From Terribacillus aidingensis (GTDB taxonomy: Bacteria > Bacillota > Bacilli > Bacillales > Amphibacillaceae): 64,000 nucleotides of DNA. This document shows, one piece after another, positions 42,583 through 51,850 of the stretch. The position numbers and the translations under genes are program-made. How positions within the stretch are numbered: the stretch's first letter is position 1; each line of letters starts with the position of its first letter. The notes under the pieces were generated by a model. The model had not been told where the DNA came from, did no database searches, and worked only from the letters and a program-made list of their open reading frames with translations. Where the stretch lies: positions 934,668 through 998,667 of the forward strand of contig NZ_OBEK01000002.1 of the NCBI RefSeq assembly GCF_900215625.1, read 5' to 3'.

Positions 42583-43362
42583 TTATTTGTTTACCGTGTG
42601 ATAAAGCAGGATTCCAGTTGCAATACTAACATTGAGCGATTCCGCTTTGCCAAATATCGGGATTTTGACAGCCATGTCGCTTTGGGCGATTAGCCGCTTA
42701 TCAATTCCTGCTCCTTCATTACCGACTAGCAATGCTGTCTTCTCCGGAGCAGTTACTGCTCGGTAGTCTACCGCTCCCTCTAGCGCCGCTGCCCAGACGG
42801 TATATCCATTGTCCTGCAGCTCTGGAAGCAATAATTCTAAGTCAGCAGTTAGTACCGGCAAGTGGAAAATAGAGCCTTGAGTCGCACGAACCACTTTGTC
42901 ATTATAGCGATCAACTGATCCTTCGCCAACATATATCGCATCATAGCCAGCAGCATCAGCTGTTCGAATAATTGTCCCCAGATTGCCTGGATCTTGTACT
43001 GCATCTAATAAGAGAATTCGATTGTGGCGTTTCAGCTTTTTATCCTGCATCTGCACGACAGCCGCGATGCCTTGAGGCGTCTCTGTATCTGTAATTGACT
43101 TGAATACATGCTCACTGACTGTTTCTGCATCTAAATGAGAAGCCCATTCTGGCAGTTCCGTCTCTTCCCGAAGGATAAGCTGTTCAATCGTCCAGCCTGC
43201 TGTAATTGCTTCTTCGACTAAATGGAAACCTTCCACAAGAAAGGTGTTCGTCTTTGTCCGTTCTTTTTTTCGTTTTAATTTTTGCCACTGTTTTACTTGG
43301 GCATTTTGTGTTGATGTAATCAACGCACGTTCACTTCCCTTTCTCGACATATCCTCTATCAT
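42583..43362 (-). CDS. ysgA: SpoU/TrmH-type RNA 2'-O-methyltransferase
   Basis: 259 residues at most. It transfers methyl from S-adenosylmethionine to a ribose in rRNA or tRNA. N-terminal substrate-binding L30e-like part with [20 protein letters not shown], then the alpha/beta-knot: [20 protein letters not shown] (motif 1, about 118-137), [10 protein letters not shown] (motif 2, about 210-219) and [18 protein letters not shown] (motif 3, about 233-250). The true start is uncertain: ATG 43362, ATG 43350 or, by alignment with YsgA from memory, TTG 43323. Divergent from sspI. Confidence 0.9.
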   Translation of the reverse strand: MIEDMSRKGSERALITSTQNAQVKQWQKLKRKKERTKTNTFLVEGFHLVEEAITAGWTIEQLILREETELPEWASHLDAETVSEHVFKSITDTETPQGIAAVVQMQDKKLKRHNRILLLDAVQDPGNLGTIIRTADAAGYDAIYVGEGSVDRYNDKVVRATQGSIFHLPVLTADLELLLPELQDNGYTVWAAALEGAVDYRAVTAPEKTALLVGNEGAGIDKRLIAQSDMAVKIPIFGKAESLNVSIATGILLYHTVNK

Positions 43363-43417
43363 ACATAGTTTTACAAAGCCCGGTCAAACTATAAAAAAGT
43401 TAAGGAGGTGTTCATGT

Positions 43418-43633
43418 ATGGATTTGGACATCCGACGCGCTATTTTGGCGAATATTAAAGGCAATAATGAAGAACAGCTGGAAGCAACTATCACAGATTC
43501 CATTGGCGGCAGAGAAGTATTGCTTCCTGGTCTTGGCGTACTGTTTGAATTAATTTGGCAGCATGCTGATGAAAACGAAAAAGCAGAAATGGTTGATGTA
43601 CTAGCAAAAGGAGTACAAGCGACGCAAAGCTGA
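43418..43633 (+). CDS. sspI: Small acid-soluble spore protein SspI
   Basis: 71 residues, the exact SspI length, from ATG 43418, seven bases from AAGGAGGTG. It is a minor SASP made in the forespore under sigma-[37 protein letters not shown] and MVDVLAKGV are its hallmarks. A longer upstream frame on this strand is antisense to ysgA and not real. I could not identify a clear sigma-G promoter. Confidence 0.96.
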   Translation: MDLDIRRAILANIKGNNEEQLEATITDSIGGREVLLPGLGVLFELIWQHADENEKAEMVDVLAKGVQATQS

Positions 43634-43715
43634 TGCTGGGGCGAAATAAAGTCTTGTCCGTCTGGTTCTTTTGAGCTACAATTGGACTAACAATATGTGA
43701 CAGGAGATATGTTTT

Positions 43716-44333
43716 TTGGATACATCTTATCTGCTTTCGACACTTAGTCCTCTTATCCGCGCATCTTACCAGCAGCAGACAGGACTTTCCCAATTATCCA
43801 GCCCGAGCCAGTCATTCAGCGATGTGCTGATGCAATCAATGCAAGCAAACATGCCAGTTCATCTGAATCCCTATGTAACAACTAGCACCCCGTCACCAGT
43901 GCAGAACGTCACGGCTGTGCAGTCCATTATGGAGAGCGCTCCAGCCAGTTCGGGGAATAGTACGATTGATAGTATTATCTCCAGCGCAGCTTCCCGATAC
44001 GGCGTAGATGAAAAGCTTATCCGTTCTGTTATAAAAATGGAGTCAAACTTCAATCCGAGAGCTCAGAGCGGTGTGGGAGCGCAAGGATTGATGCAGCTTA
44101 TGCCGGCTACAGCAGCAGGACTTGGAGTTACGAACAGCTTTGATCCCGAACAAAACGTCATGGCAGGTACAAAATACCTCAGCCAAATGCTTGACCGTTA
44201 TGACGGCAATACAAGCTTAGCACTGGCAGCTTATAATGCCGGACCAGGTAATGTGGATAAATACAATGGCATACCGCCGTTCAGCGAAACAACAAATTAC
44301 GTCCGTAAAGTAATGGGCAGTTATCTCGCGTAA
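43716..44333 (+). CDS. Lytic transglycosylase (SLT domain)
   Basis: 205 residues starting at TTG after AGGAGATATG. About 80 N-terminal residues are Ser/Pro/Gln-rich without a classical signal peptide. The SLT domain (about 85-200) has the catalytic Glu in [14 protein letters not shown] (E109), [27 protein letters not shown] and [16 protein letters not shown]. It cleaves peptidoglycan glycan strands with anhydro-muramyl ends. How it leaves the cell is not clear from the sequence. Neighbours: sspI upstream, convergent ysdC. Confidence 0.9.
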   Translation: MDTSYLLSTLSPLIRASYQQQTGLSQLSSPSQSFSDVLMQSMQANMPVHLNPYVTTSTPSPVQNVTAVQSIMESAPASSGNSTIDSIISSAASRYGVDEKLIRSVIKMESNFNPRAQSGVGAQGLMQLMPATAAGLGVTNSFDPEQNVMAGTKYLSQMLDRYDGNTSLALAAYNAGPGNVDKYNGIPPFSETTNYVRKVMGSYLA

Positions 44334-44367
44334 AAAAACCAGCTTCCTCCAGGAAGCTGGTTTTTTA
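44334..44367. terminator. Bidirectional terminator
   Basis: AAAAAACCAGCTTCCT/AGGAAGCTGGTTTTTT with a two-base loop, between the convergent transglycosylase and ysdC genes. Confidence 0.9.
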
Positions 44368-45447
44368 TTAGCTGTACGTAATTTTTTCAACTGTTTCTTT
44401 GTCAAGCTTCTCGATCACTGCGGTTAGCAATTTTACAGTGTTATCATAATCATCTTCATGCAGCATCGCAGCATGTGTATGAATATAACGTGTTGGGATG
44501 CCGATTGTTAGAGCCGGAACACCTTCACCGGTCAAATGAATGCTGCCGGCATCGGTTGCGCCGCCCTTTATCGTATCGTATTGATAAGGAATCTTCAGCT
44601 CTTCTGCGGTCTGGATAACCAAATCACGCAAGCCTTTATGAGAAATATGTGCAGCGTCGTATAAGACGATTTGCGGACCGCCGCCAAGCTTGCCATTCGC
44701 TTCTCTGTCGCTTATACCTGGTGTATCGCCAGCAATTCCTGTATCAACTGCAAAAGCGATATCCGGCCCAATCTTATTAGCAGAAGTTATAGCACCGCGT
44801 CTTCTGACTTCCTCTTGCACGGTTCCAACACCATAGACAGTTGCTTCTTTGTCTGTATGATGTAAGTTTTTCAGTACATCAATGGCAACAGCACAGCCAA
44901 TCCGATTGTCCCAAGCTTTCGCTAACAGCAGCTTTTCATTCTTCATCTTTGTGAATTCAAAATACGGCACGACCGAATCTCCCGGACGAACACCAAATTC
45001 CTCTGCTTCTTCCCTGCTGCTGGCACCAATATCAATGAACATTTCTTCTATGACTGCTGGTTTCTTCCGCTTTTCGAGGGACAACAGATGCGGCGGCTTA
45101 GAGCCGATAATCCCGACAAGCTCTCCTTTACGCGTATGAACAGTGACACGCTGCGCCAGCATTACTTGGCTCCACCAGCCGCCAAGTGTTTGGAAAAATA
45201 GATAGCCGTTCGCATCGATGCGCGTCACCATAAATCCAATCTCATCCAGATGCCCAGCAATCATTACTTTCGGACCGTCTGGTTTGGAGCCTTTTTGCTT
45301 CGCAATTAAGCTGCCCAAGTTATCGGTAGACACCTCTTGTGCATAAGGTGAGATATAATTCCGCATCACATTGCGAATTGCAGCTTCGTCTCCAGATACA
45401 CCAGGTGCATCGGTTAAGTCTTTTAGCATCTTCAGTTTGTCATTCAT
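44368..45447 (-). CDS. ysdC: M42-family aminopeptidase
   Basis: 359 residues. A di-zinc exopeptidase or glucanase-like enzyme of the FrvX/YsdC family forming large cytosolic tetrahedral assemblies. Ligands and catalytic residues: [11 protein letters not shown] (H68, D70), AWDNRIGC (D about 182), [13 protein letters not shown] (E about 213-214), [12 protein letters not shown] (D about 236) and [12 protein letters not shown] (H about 323). It starts at ATG after GGGAGG. It is followed by dUTPase upstream in the same direction, 16 bases apart. Confidence 0.93.
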   Translation of the reverse strand: MNDKLKMLKDLTDAPGVSGDEAAIRNVMRNYISPYAQEVSTDNLGSLIAKQKGSKPDGPKVMIAGHLDEIGFMVTRIDANGYLFFQTLGGWWSQVMLAQRVTVHTRKGELVGIIGSKPPHLLSLEKRKKPAVIEEMFIDIGASSREEAEEFGVRPGDSVVPYFEFTKMKNEKLLLAKAWDNRIGCAVAIDVLKNLHHTDKEATVYGVGTVQEEVRRRGAITSANKIGPDIAFAVDTGIAGDTPGISDREANGKLGGGPQIVLYDAAHISHKGLRDLVIQTAEELKIPYQYDTIKGGATDAGSIHLTGEGVPALTIGIPTRYIHTHAAMLHEDDYDNTVKLLTAVIEKLDKETVEKITYS

Positions 45448-45463
45448 ATGTGTGCCTCCCTGT

Positions 45464-45952
45464 TTAATAGCCTTCGTCCTGTCTCGTATGATTCACTTCA
45501 TTTTTTTGCTGATATGCTTTCAATATCGCTTGTTCATCAAAACCTAGCAGCTGACCTAACAGCAAGAAGCTGCGGAACAGTGTGTTGTAATTTTCTTGAT
45601 CTGGTACGGCATAAAAAACATGTATTGTACGGTAAAGCTCCAGAAATGCATCTGTCTGATCCCACTCCTGGTTAGGAAGCGGTGCTGATGCATACGTCAA
45701 GCCTTTATCCAATCCTACAGACAAAATGAAATGCAGGCCGTCTACATATTCCTCCAAAATAACAGCTTGCTCACTTGGCCCTTTACGGCTCCAAAATTTG
45801 AAGCAGCGTGTTTCATTGGCCAGTTCGCCAATCTCCACTTGCAGTGCAAGTATTTTTTTCCGGAAAAGATCTTTCCGATTTGCTGACTCTAGGTTCTCTT
45901 CAATATAGGAATCCAGCTCCTGCTGCTTCCTGAATAGATATTCGTAATCCAT
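45464..45952 (-). CDS. Dimeric all-alpha dUTP diphosphatase
   Basis: 162 residues. It is a dUTPase of the all-alpha NTP-pyrophosphatase superfamily, hydrolysing dUTP to dUMP and keeping uracil out of DNA. The Mg-binding motif [19 protein letters not shown] (ExxE, about 31-49) and [14 protein letters not shown] (ExxD, about 67-80) are intact. It lies upstream of ysdC in the same operon. GGAGTCTTATAC before ATG. Confidence 0.85.
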   Translation of the reverse strand: MDYEYLFRKQQELDSYIEENLESANRKDLFRKKILALQVEIGELANETRCFKFWSRKGPSEQAVILEEYVDGLHFILSVGLDKGLTYASAPLPNQEWDQTDAFLELYRTIHVFYAVPDQENYNTLFRSFLLLGQLLGFDEQAILKAYQQKNEVNHTRQDEGY

Positions 45953-46006
45953 GTATAAGACTCCTTCTTGCGTTATTGCTATGTAACGAGGGTATAGTAA
46001 TACAGA

Positions 46007-46033
46007 TGAAACTTCTTCTTAAGCGTAATCGTA
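46007..46033 (+). promoter_or_regulatory. Sigma-W-like promoter of ysdB
   Basis: TGAAAC (46007-46012), 17-bp spacer, CGTA (46030-46033), about 30 bases before the ysdB start. The sigma-W consensus is TGAAAC-N16-CGTA, and ysdB belongs to the sigma-W regulon in B. subtilis. Confidence 0.7.
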
Positions 46034-46066
46034 TCTATACAAAAAGTAAAGGAGGCCTGCTCGCTT

Positions 46067-46444
46067 ATGAAAATCTTTTTTCTCCTGCTTCTGGCTGGTG
46101 CGGCGCTTCTTTTGTTCTATACGGTGATGAAAGCAAAGAATTACGCTGGCAAAGACCGTTCTACCGCGGAAACAGATGATGTCGAATTTCATGACCAACA
46201 GCTTGATCAGTATTTTACATTAAGTTACCGAGGATACCGTATGATTGGCGAAAAACATATCCAGCCAAAGGAAGACAGTATTGAAGTAACAAAAGTGGTC
46301 ATGACTGCCGCGCAGCCGACCCGGTTAACCGGTTTTTGCCGGAATGATTTATACATGATGGAAGAATGCATCCTCCAGCACTTCCCCTACACCTCCATTG
46401 AGTGGCGCCATCCGATCAATGAGCTTGTCCTAACAGAAATCTAA
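46067..46444 (+). CDS. ysdB: Sigma-W-controlled membrane-anchored protein YsdB
   Basis: 125 residues. A single N-terminal membrane helix (about 2-18) is followed by a soluble domain containing DVEFHDQQLDQYFTLSYRGY, IEVTKVVMTA and a C-terminal HPINELVLTEI. Its position beside ysdC and ysdA matches B. subtilis ysdB. The function is unknown; sigma-W control suggests a role in envelope stress. AAAGGAGG site. Confidence 0.85.
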   Translation: MKIFFLLLLAGAALLLFYTVMKAKNYAGKDRSTAETDDVEFHDQQLDQYFTLSYRGYRMIGEKHIQPKEDSIEVTKVVMTAAQPTRLTGFCRNDLYMMEECILQHFPYTSIEWRHPINELVLTEI

Positions 46445-46475
46445 AAAGAGCACAGAAGCTTGAGGCTTCGTGCTC
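46443..46475 (-). terminator. Terminator of the TVP38-family gene
   Basis: An AGAGCACxxAAGC/GCTTxxGTGCTCT stem with a reverse-strand T run, located between convergent ysdB and the membrane protein gene. Confidence 0.75.
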
Positions 46476-47047
46476 TATGCACTTTCTTTAAAGAATTCTT
46501 CCCATTTGTAGGTGAATTCTTTTTTCCGCATTAAGTAAATAAACACAAGCAAAACAAGCATGACACCTCCTATTGCTGCTGGCGGCAAGTAGCGCAGCCA
46601 AGTTCCCGCAAAGGAATACAGCGCTGCCAGCGGTATACTGGAAATGAAGGATGCTTTTCCGTACGATTTCCAATCCCGGTTCGTCTCCATCAAACACACA
46701 CTCAGCATATGAAAATGAATGAATGGAATCATACGCATGAGCGCAATTTGCATCGTTGTAAAGCTCGAGTGTTTGCCGATCAGCTTTTGTTTCAAAAAAA
46801 GGATTCGTTTGGCTGATTTCGGAAAACGCTGAGAAATAATATAAAATAACAAACTTGAAGCGGTGATACCGATGATGGAAAGAACCGTTCCAGCTACCGC
46901 ACCAAATAAAATCCCGCCTGAAATACAAAGAAACACAACAGGCAGAAATAAGGCGGGCCGAAGCAGATGCAGGAGGATGAACAAAAGCGGTGCAAACAAC
47001 CCACCTGTTGCGACGACTGTCATCAACTCCATGCCGACCTGGTTCAT
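46475..47047 (-). CDS. TVP38/TMEM64-family membrane protein
   Basis: 190 residues with about five helices. The SNARE-associated (DedA-like, VTT) signature is GGILFGAVAGTVLSIIGITASSLLFYIISQRF in the first half (quoted parts: FGAVAGTVLSIIG, LFYIISQRF) and LMRMIPFIHFHMLSVCLMETN in the middle, where the family has RxxPxxPxxxxS. DedA-type proteins are lipid scramblases or undecaprenyl-phosphate flippases. B. subtilis has a related gene, ytxB, between thrS and infC; here it lies between ysdB and ysdA. A frame of similar length (46488-47057) is a shadow. Confidence 0.85.
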   Translation of the reverse strand: MNQVGMELMTVVATGGLFAPLLFILLHLLRPALFLPVVFLCISGGILFGAVAGTVLSIIGITASSLLFYIISQRFPKSAKRILFLKQKLIGKHSSFTTMQIALMRMIPFIHFHMLSVCLMETNRDWKSYGKASFISSIPLAALYSFAGTWLRYLPPAAIGGVMLVLLVFIYLMRKKEFTYKWEEFFKESA

Positions 47048-47115
47048 TGCTACTCACTCCTCTCAGATGTCCCTAATATATATGACAGGAGACGAGCCTT
47101 TATGACAAGCACACA

Positions 47116-47385
47116 TTATTTTTCTAAGAGAACATACAGCACAAGTAGGACATGCATGACGATAAGACAAGGAAAGCCAAAAACAAAGGCTGCATGCTTC
47201 GTTTTATGTCGAAAAACCTGCATCGCGATCCAGCCGCCGATAGCTCCGCCAATAACAGCAGTTATCCACAGCCGCTTCTCACTGATACGCCAAGCATGCG
47301 CTCGGGCTCTCCGCTTATCAATCGCCATCCAGCTAAACAGCAGCAGGTTAACGACAATCAGATACAAACTTAGAAACAGCCACAT
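47116..47385 (-). CDS. ysdA: DUF1294 membrane protein YsdA
   Basis: 89 residues, two or three helices, with the DUF1294 pattern NLLLFSWMAIDKRRARAHAWRISE, ERxLxxxAxxGGxxGGWIAMQ and FRHKTKHAAF. B. subtilis ysdA also lies after rplT. Function unknown. AGGGGAGAGA site. Confidence 0.88.
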   Translation of the reverse strand: MWLFLSLYLIVVNLLLFSWMAIDKRRARAHAWRISEKRLWITAVIGGAIGGWIAMQVFRHKTKHAAFVFGFPCLIVMHVLLVLYVLLEK

Positions 47386-47407
47386 AATTCTCTCCCCTTT
47401 TTATACA

Positions 47408-47437
47408 AAAAGCCGCTATCAAGTGATAGCGGCTTTT
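47408..47437 (-). terminator. Terminator of infC-rpmI-rplT
   Basis: A 13-bp perfect stem AAAAGCCGCTATC/GATAGCGGCTTTT with a four-base loop just beyond the rplT stop. Confidence 0.9.
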
Positions 47438-47444
47438 CTAGCTC

Positions 47445-47801
47445 TTATTTCAAAGCGTCTTTAGCTTTTGCAGCAAGCTGAGCGAATGCTTTCTCATCAG
47501 AGATTGCAAGCTCAGAAAGCATTTTGCGGTTAACTTCGATACCAGCAAGCTTAAGACCGTGCATCAAACGGCTGTAAGTAAGTTCGTTCATACGTGCAGC
47601 AGCGTTGATACGCGCGATCCAAAGTTTACGGAAATCACGTTTTTTCTGTCTGCGGTCGCGATAAGCGTACTGACCTGATTTGATAACCTGTTGTTTTGCT
47701 GTTTTGAATAGTGCATGTTTCGCACCGTAGTAACCTTTTGCTAACTTAAGAACGCGTTTACGACGCTGACGCGTTACTGTTCCACCTTTTACACGTGGCA
47801 T
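47445..47801 (-). CDS. rplT: 50S ribosomal protein L20
   Basis: 118 residues, standard length. The basic N-terminal half ([57 protein letters not shown]) reaches into 23S rRNA during assembly. In B. subtilis L20 also binds the infC leader mRNA and represses the operon. Last gene of infC-rpmI-rplT. Confidence 0.98.
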   Translation of the reverse strand: MPRVKGGTVTRQRRKRVLKLAKGYYGAKHALFKTAKQQVIKSGQYAYRDRRQKKRDFRKLWIARINAAARMNELTYSRLMHGLKLAGIEVNRKMLSELAISDEKAFAQLAAKAKDALK

Positions 47802-47844
47802 TGTATTCCCTCCTATAGGACGAAAGCTTAACTTTCAGTTTTTA

Positions 47845-48039
47845 TTATTTTGGTAGCATTTGTTTGATTCGTTTAAGGTCGCCAGCAGAAACTAGTGCAT
47901 CTTTACGAAGCTTGCGTTTCTGTTTCGTAGACTTGTTAGCAGCCAAGTGGCTAGTACAACCGTGATGACGGCTTACTTTTCCAGAACCTGTTTTTTTGAA
48001 ACGTTTAGCAGACCCTTTGTGGGTTTTCATTTTTGGCAT
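47845..48039 (-). CDS. rpmI: 50S ribosomal protein L35
   Basis: 64 residues, highly basic: [20 protein letters not shown] at the N-terminus and [16 protein letters not shown] at the C-terminus are diagnostic. AAGGAGG site. It lies between infC and rplT. Confidence 0.98.
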   Translation of the reverse strand: MPKMKTHKGSAKRFKKTGSGKVSRHHGCTSHLAANKSTKQKRKLRKDALVSAGDLKRIKQMLPK

Positions 48040-48065
48040 CGTATTTCCTCCTTATATCCTTCGGC

Positions 48066-48590
48066 TTACTGTTTCTCAGCTATAGGAGCAAGCATTAGGA
48101 ACATGCTGCGGCCTTCCATTTTCGGTCTCATTTCAACCGTTGCAACATCTTTGCACTCTCCAGCAAGCTTTTCGAGAACTTCTTGGCCTAATTCTTTATG
48201 CGTAATGGCACGTCCGCGGAAACGAACAGAAGCCTTTACTTTATCGCCTTTTTCAAGAAACTTACGCGCATTGCGAAGCTTCGTATTGAAGTCGTGATCC
48301 TCGATACCGGGGCTCAAGCGTACTTCTTTTACGTTGATTACTTTCTGGTTCTTACGCGCTTCTTTTTCTTTCTTCTGCATTTCGAAGCGGTATTTACCAT
48401 AGTCCATAATCCGGCAAACTGGTGGTTTTGCATTTGCAGCCACAAGCACCAAATCAAGATTTCTCGTCTGAGCGATTTCTAATGCTTCCTGACGGGATTT
48501 AACGCCAAGCTGGTCACCGTTGGAATCAATGAGTCGCACCTCACGTGCACGAATTTTCTCATTGACGTTCATTTCTTTGCTAATAATCAT
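48066..48590 (-). CDS. infC: Translation initiation factor IF-3
   Basis: 174 residues if read from ATG 48590. N-terminal domain with [20 protein letters not shown], linker helix rich in Lys ([18 protein letters not shown]) and C-terminal domain with [12 protein letters not shown]. The Shine-Dalgarno GGAGGTGG ends right at this ATG, which is too close. It is better spaced for the ATT codons at 48587 or 48584. IF-3 genes often start at AUU, read poorly when IF-3 is abundant, an autocontrol loop. The true start is likely one of these ATT codons. Confidence 0.95.
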   Translation of the reverse strand: MIISKEMNVNEKIRAREVRLIDSNGDQLGVKSRQEALEIAQTRNLDLVLVAANAKPPVCRIMDYGKYRFEMQKKEKEARKNQKVINVKEVRLSPGIEDHDFNTKLRNARKFLEKGDKVKASVRFRGRAITHKELGQEVLEKLAGECKDVATVEMRPKMEGRSMFLMLAPIAEKQ

Positions 48591-48659
48591 CCACCTCCAG
48601 GATATTTTGGGAAACTTATGATCGGGGACAAGATATCCGCCGCTAATCAGTTACACATG

Positions 48660-48811
48660 GTTGTAAAAAAAGCATAAAAAAAATGCCGGTACGCATACGG
48701 CACCCACACTTGTCCTAAAACACTGTTTATCAAACCTGCCAACTGCCAAGCGGCGTCAATCAGGTGAGAAGTGGGTACTTCTGCTTGTCTCAGATCATTA
48801 TTTATTTCACT
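48660..48811 (-). ncRNA. L20-type leader of the infC operon
   Basis: The reverse strand between the promoter and infC has a structured leader: AGAAGTACCCACTTCT hairpin near 48764-48779, a GCCGCTTGGCAGTTGGCAGG segment, GTGGGTGCC, and a terminator hairpin GTGCCGTA/TACCGGCAT near 48683-48703 followed by eight T. B. subtilis has an infC leader where L20 binding favours premature termination. The layout fits it, though I cannot confirm the L20-binding fold. Confidence 0.75.
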
Positions 48812-48817
48812 TTTACA

Positions 48818-48846
48818 ATCTTATCATAGCTGATGTTAACTGTCAA
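48818..48846 (-). promoter_or_regulatory. Sigma-A promoter of infC-rpmI-rplT
   Basis: Reverse strand: TTGACA (48846-48841), 17-bp spacer, TAAGAT (48823-48818), a near-consensus promoter starting the leader RNA. Confidence 0.85.
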
Positions 48847-48980
48847 TCATATTGAAGCCCGTTAATCCTGCTCAATTAATGTAACATATTCTTGCGATAC
48901 TGACAACCGCCGATTTAAAATTATCTAGACGAAACATATTCCCCAACTGTTCCGCAGTTAAACAAAGAGGTGATAAAATA

Positions 48981-49472
48981 ATGCAAAAACAGCTACACCT
49001 GCCGAAGACTCGCAGTGAAAAAGTCTGGGATACTATCGGAATCAGCAGCTGGTTAACTACTGTCCTCTTCCTAATTATTATCTGGCAGCATCTGCCTGAG
49101 CAAACTCCGCTTCATATGGGCATAACCGGTAAAGCCGATGATTGGGCCGCAAAAGAAAGCCTGCTGCTATTGCCAGCGCTTAGTGTGATCAACTTCTTTC
49201 TTCTCCATTTATTAGAGAAGAATCCGCACCTGCACAATCAACCCGAACGCCTAAACGAGCAAAATGCTGCCGCATTCTATCTGCTTAGCCGTAAAACACT
49301 GAATAAGCTAAAGAATCTAGGTGTACTTCTTTTATCTTCCATAGCAGCGGAATTCAGTATGGTAGCACTTGGGTGGATAAATCACGGCAGTACGTGGCTG
49401 ATGATAATTGCATTGCTAATTTATCTTTATCCGATAATTGAAGTGATATGGAAGCAGCGTAAAATAAAGTAA
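48981..49472 (+). CDS. DUF1648 membrane protein
   Basis: 163 residues, four hydrophobic helices (about 20-40, 60-78, 111-130, 136-155). The DUF1648 signature appears as LPEQTPLHMGITGKADDWAAK (about 39-58; in full it is P-IPxHxxxxGxxDxWxxK). The family includes the SdpI immunity protein region, but this protein lacks the rest of SdpI. Function unknown. AGAGGTGATAAAATA before the ATG. It separates the infC and thrS units and is on the opposite strand. Confidence 0.82.
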   Translation: MQKQLHLPKTRSEKVWDTIGISSWLTTVLFLIIIWQHLPEQTPLHMGITGKADDWAAKESLLLLPALSVINFFLLHLLEKNPHLHNQPERLNEQNAAAFYLLSRKTLNKLKNLGVLLLSSIAAEFSMVALGWINHGSTWLMIIALLIYLYPIIEVIWKQRKIK

Positions 49473-49540
49473 CTACTTGCTTATTACATTGCCCGAAAAA
49501 AGTTCCCCTCCGGGCTTCTCATACCTTACCAAACAAAAAA

Positions 49541-49576
49541 ATCCTTCCACCGCCGTAATGGCAGTGAAAGGAATTT
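49541..49576 (-). terminator. Terminator of thrS
   Basis: ATCCTTxCACxGCC paired with GGCAGTGAAAGGAAT-like complement, five-base loop and a reverse-strand run of seven T. Confidence 0.85.
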
Positions 49577-49579
49577 CTA

Positions 49580-51526
49580 TTACTTACGCAATATGCGCTT
49601 GTCTACTTCTTCTTTAATCTCTGCTACGAAAGCTTTCAGATCCTTCGTTTCAGAGTCTTTTTCACCATAGCGGCGAATGTTCACTGCATTGTCATTTACT
49701 TCCTGGTCACCTAAGACGATGGCGAACGGCACTTTTTGTACTTGTGCTTCACGAATCTTATAGCCGAGTTTTTCTTCCCGCTCGTCTACTTGAACGCGGA
49801 TACCTTCCATGCGAAGTGCATCCTCTACTTGGCGCGCATACGCGAGATGCGCGTCAGGAGATACTGGGATGATTTTCGCTTGTACTGGTGCAAGCCATGT
49901 TGGGAAGGCACCTTTGTATTCTTCAATCAAGAAGGCAACAAAACGTTCCATTGTAGATACAACACCGCGGTGAATAACAACTGGACGATGTTCTTTTCCG
50001 TCTTCGCCGATATAAGTTAAGTCAAAGCGCTCTGGCAAGTGGAAATCAAGCTGTACAGTAGACAATGTTTCCTCTTTGCCAAGTGCTGTTTTTACTTGTA
50101 CGTCCAGCTTCGGACCGTAGAACGCTGCTTCGCCTTCTGCTTCTACGTAATCCAATTCAAGGTCTTCCATTGTTTCTTTCAGCATTGCTTGTGCTTTTTC
50201 CCACATCGCGTCATTGTCCACATACTTCTCTTTGTCTTCTGGATCGCGGTAAGATAAGCGGAATTTGTAATCATCGATACCAAAGTCTTTGTATACCGCT
50301 TCTACAAGCTTCACTACTCGAATGAACTCATCTTTCAACTGATCTGGACGAGCAAAGATGTGCGCATCATTCAATGTCATAGCACGAACACGCTGCAAGC
50401 CGGCAAGCGCGCCAGACATTTCGTGACGGTGCATCGTACCGAGCTCGGCAATACGGATTGGCAAACTGCGGTAGCTATGCAGTTCATTTTTATAAACCAT
50501 CATATGGTGCGGGCAGTTCATTGGACGAAGAACAAGGTCTTCATTGTCCATTTCCATTGTCGGGAACATGTCATCTTTATAATGATCCCAATGTCCGCTA
50601 GTTTTATAAAGATCTACACTGCCAAGTACTGGCGTATAAACGTGATCATAGCCAAGCTTTTCTTCTAAGTCTACGATATAGCGCTCAATTGTGCGGCGAA
50701 TTGTCGCACCTTTTGGCAGCCATAGCGGGAGACCTTGACCGACTTTTTGGGAAACAGTGAACAATTCAAGCTCTTTCCCCAATTTGCGATGGTCACGCTC
50801 TTTTGCTTCTTCAAGCATTTTCAAATAGTCGTCAAGCTGGCCTTTCTTCTCAAAAGCTGTACCGTAAATACGCTGCAGCATCTGATTATTGCTGTCGCCT
50901 CTCCAATAAGCACCGGAAATGCTAAGCAGCTTGAATACTTTAATCTTACCTGTAGATGGTACGTGAATGCCGCGGCAAAGGTCGAAAAATTCGCCTTGCT
51001 CGTAAATCGTTACATCCTGGTCTTCTGGAATCGCATCAATTAGTTCCATTTTCAGCTCATCACCGATTTCCCGGAACATGGCTTTTGCTTCCTCACGAGA
51101 AACGACTTTGCGCACAATTGGAAGGTTTGCATCAACAATTCGCTGCATTTCCTTCTCAATTTTCGGCAAATCTTCTGGTGTGATAGAAGCTTCTAAGTCC
51201 ATATCATAATAGAAGCCATTCTCAATGACTGGACCAACACCAAACTGTACGTTACCATACAGACGTTTTACTGCTTGCGCTAGCAAGTGTGCTGCAGAAT
51301 GACGCATAATTTCTACGCCTTGCTCTTGTTTAAGTGTAACAATTTCGATTGTGCCGCCATTTGGAAGCTCTGTGCGCAAATCATAGGCAATGCCGTCAAC
51401 GTTAACTGCAATCGCTTGTTTTTTTAGTCCTGAAGAAATAGAACCGGCAATATCCTCACCAGTTGTTCCAGCAGGAAATTCTTTTTTTGCTCCATCTGGA
51501 AAAATGAATTCTAGTACATCTGCCAT
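49580..51526 (-). CDS. thrS: Threonyl-tRNA synthetase
   Basis: 648 residues from ATG 51526 ([18 protein letters not shown]) with TTAGGAGG; a longer frame crosses the leader and is not used. TGS domain (about 1-63), editing domain (about 65-240 with [12 protein letters not shown] and [10 protein letters not shown] containing HxxxH and Cys), class II core (about 270-535: motif 1 near [23 protein letters not shown] zinc Cys/His, motif 2 [20 protein letters not shown], motif 3 [18 protein letters not shown]) and C-terminal anticodon-binding domain. It charges tRNA-Thr and hydrolyses Ser-tRNA-Thr. Confidence 0.97.
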   Translation of the reverse strand: MADVLEFIFPDGAKKEFPAGTTGEDIAGSISSGLKKQAIAVNVDGIAYDLRTELPNGGTIEIVTLKQEQGVEIMRHSAAHLLAQAVKRLYGNVQFGVGPVIENGFYYDMDLEASITPEDLPKIEKEMQRIVDANLPIVRKVVSREEAKAMFREIGDELKMELIDAIPEDQDVTIYEQGEFFDLCRGIHVPSTGKIKVFKLLSISGAYWRGDSNNQMLQRIYGTAFEKKGQLDDYLKMLEEAKERDHRKLGKELELFTVSQKVGQGLPLWLPKGATIRRTIERYIVDLEEKLGYDHVYTPVLGSVDLYKTSGHWDHYKDDMFPTMEMDNEDLVLRPMNCPHHMMVYKNELHSYRSLPIRIAELGTMHRHEMSGALAGLQRVRAMTLNDAHIFARPDQLKDEFIRVVKLVEAVYKDFGIDDYKFRLSYRDPEDKEKYVDNDAMWEKAQAMLKETMEDLELDYVEAEGEAAFYGPKLDVQVKTALGKEETLSTVQLDFHLPERFDLTYIGEDGKEHRPVVIHRGVVSTMERFVAFLIEEYKGAFPTWLAPVQAKIIPVSPDAHLAYARQVEDALRMEGIRVQVDEREEKLGYKIREAQVQKVPFAIVLGDQEVNDNAVNIRRYGEKDSETKDLKAFVAEIKEEVDKRILRK

Positions 51527-51547
51527 TTGTGTTTTCCTCCTAAATAT

Positions 51548-51808
51548 AAAAAGCCCGTCCCTTTGCACAATCAATGATGTGCAAAGGGACGAGCGTTTGT
51601 CTCGTGGTTCCACCCTAATTCCCGAAATATAATTCCGGCTCAAGAATCGGTAACGTCGATCGAACGCCGCCGGTTTTCTTTCGTCCTCCGGCGGAGCTGT
51701 AAAAGGTGGTAACAGCAAAGCGTATGCAGGAAGCTTCCAGCCTTGGCTTCCCTCTCTTATAAGCAAACGTATTTTACTATCTTGTCCTTTATTGTCGCTT
51801 CTTCATAT
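51548..51808 (-). ncRNA. T-box riboswitch upstream of thrS
   Basis: The reverse strand has the T-box AGGGTGGAACCACGAG (51616-51601) and, downstream, a strong terminator (GTCCCTTTGCACA/TGTGCAAAGGGAC, 51557-51590, then GGGCTTTTT). ACC triplets at about 51710-51705 fit a Thr specifier. Uncharged tRNA-Thr should induce thrS. Confidence 0.92.
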
Positions 51809-51815
51809 AATGTAC

Positions 51816-51844
51816 AGTATAAGCGCATCAGCCGGAAAATGCAA
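51816..51844 (-). promoter_or_regulatory. Sigma-A promoter of thrS
   Basis: Reverse strand: TTGCAT (51844-51839), 17-bp spacer, TATACT (51821-51816), before the T-box leader. Confidence 0.7.
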
Positions 51845-51850
51845 GAGCAG

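Noticed and set aside
46488-47057. Reverse-strand 189-codon frame overlapping the TVP38-family gene
   Set aside because: Composition is rich in Cys/Arg/His with no family pattern; the other frame has the membrane topology and VTT motif.
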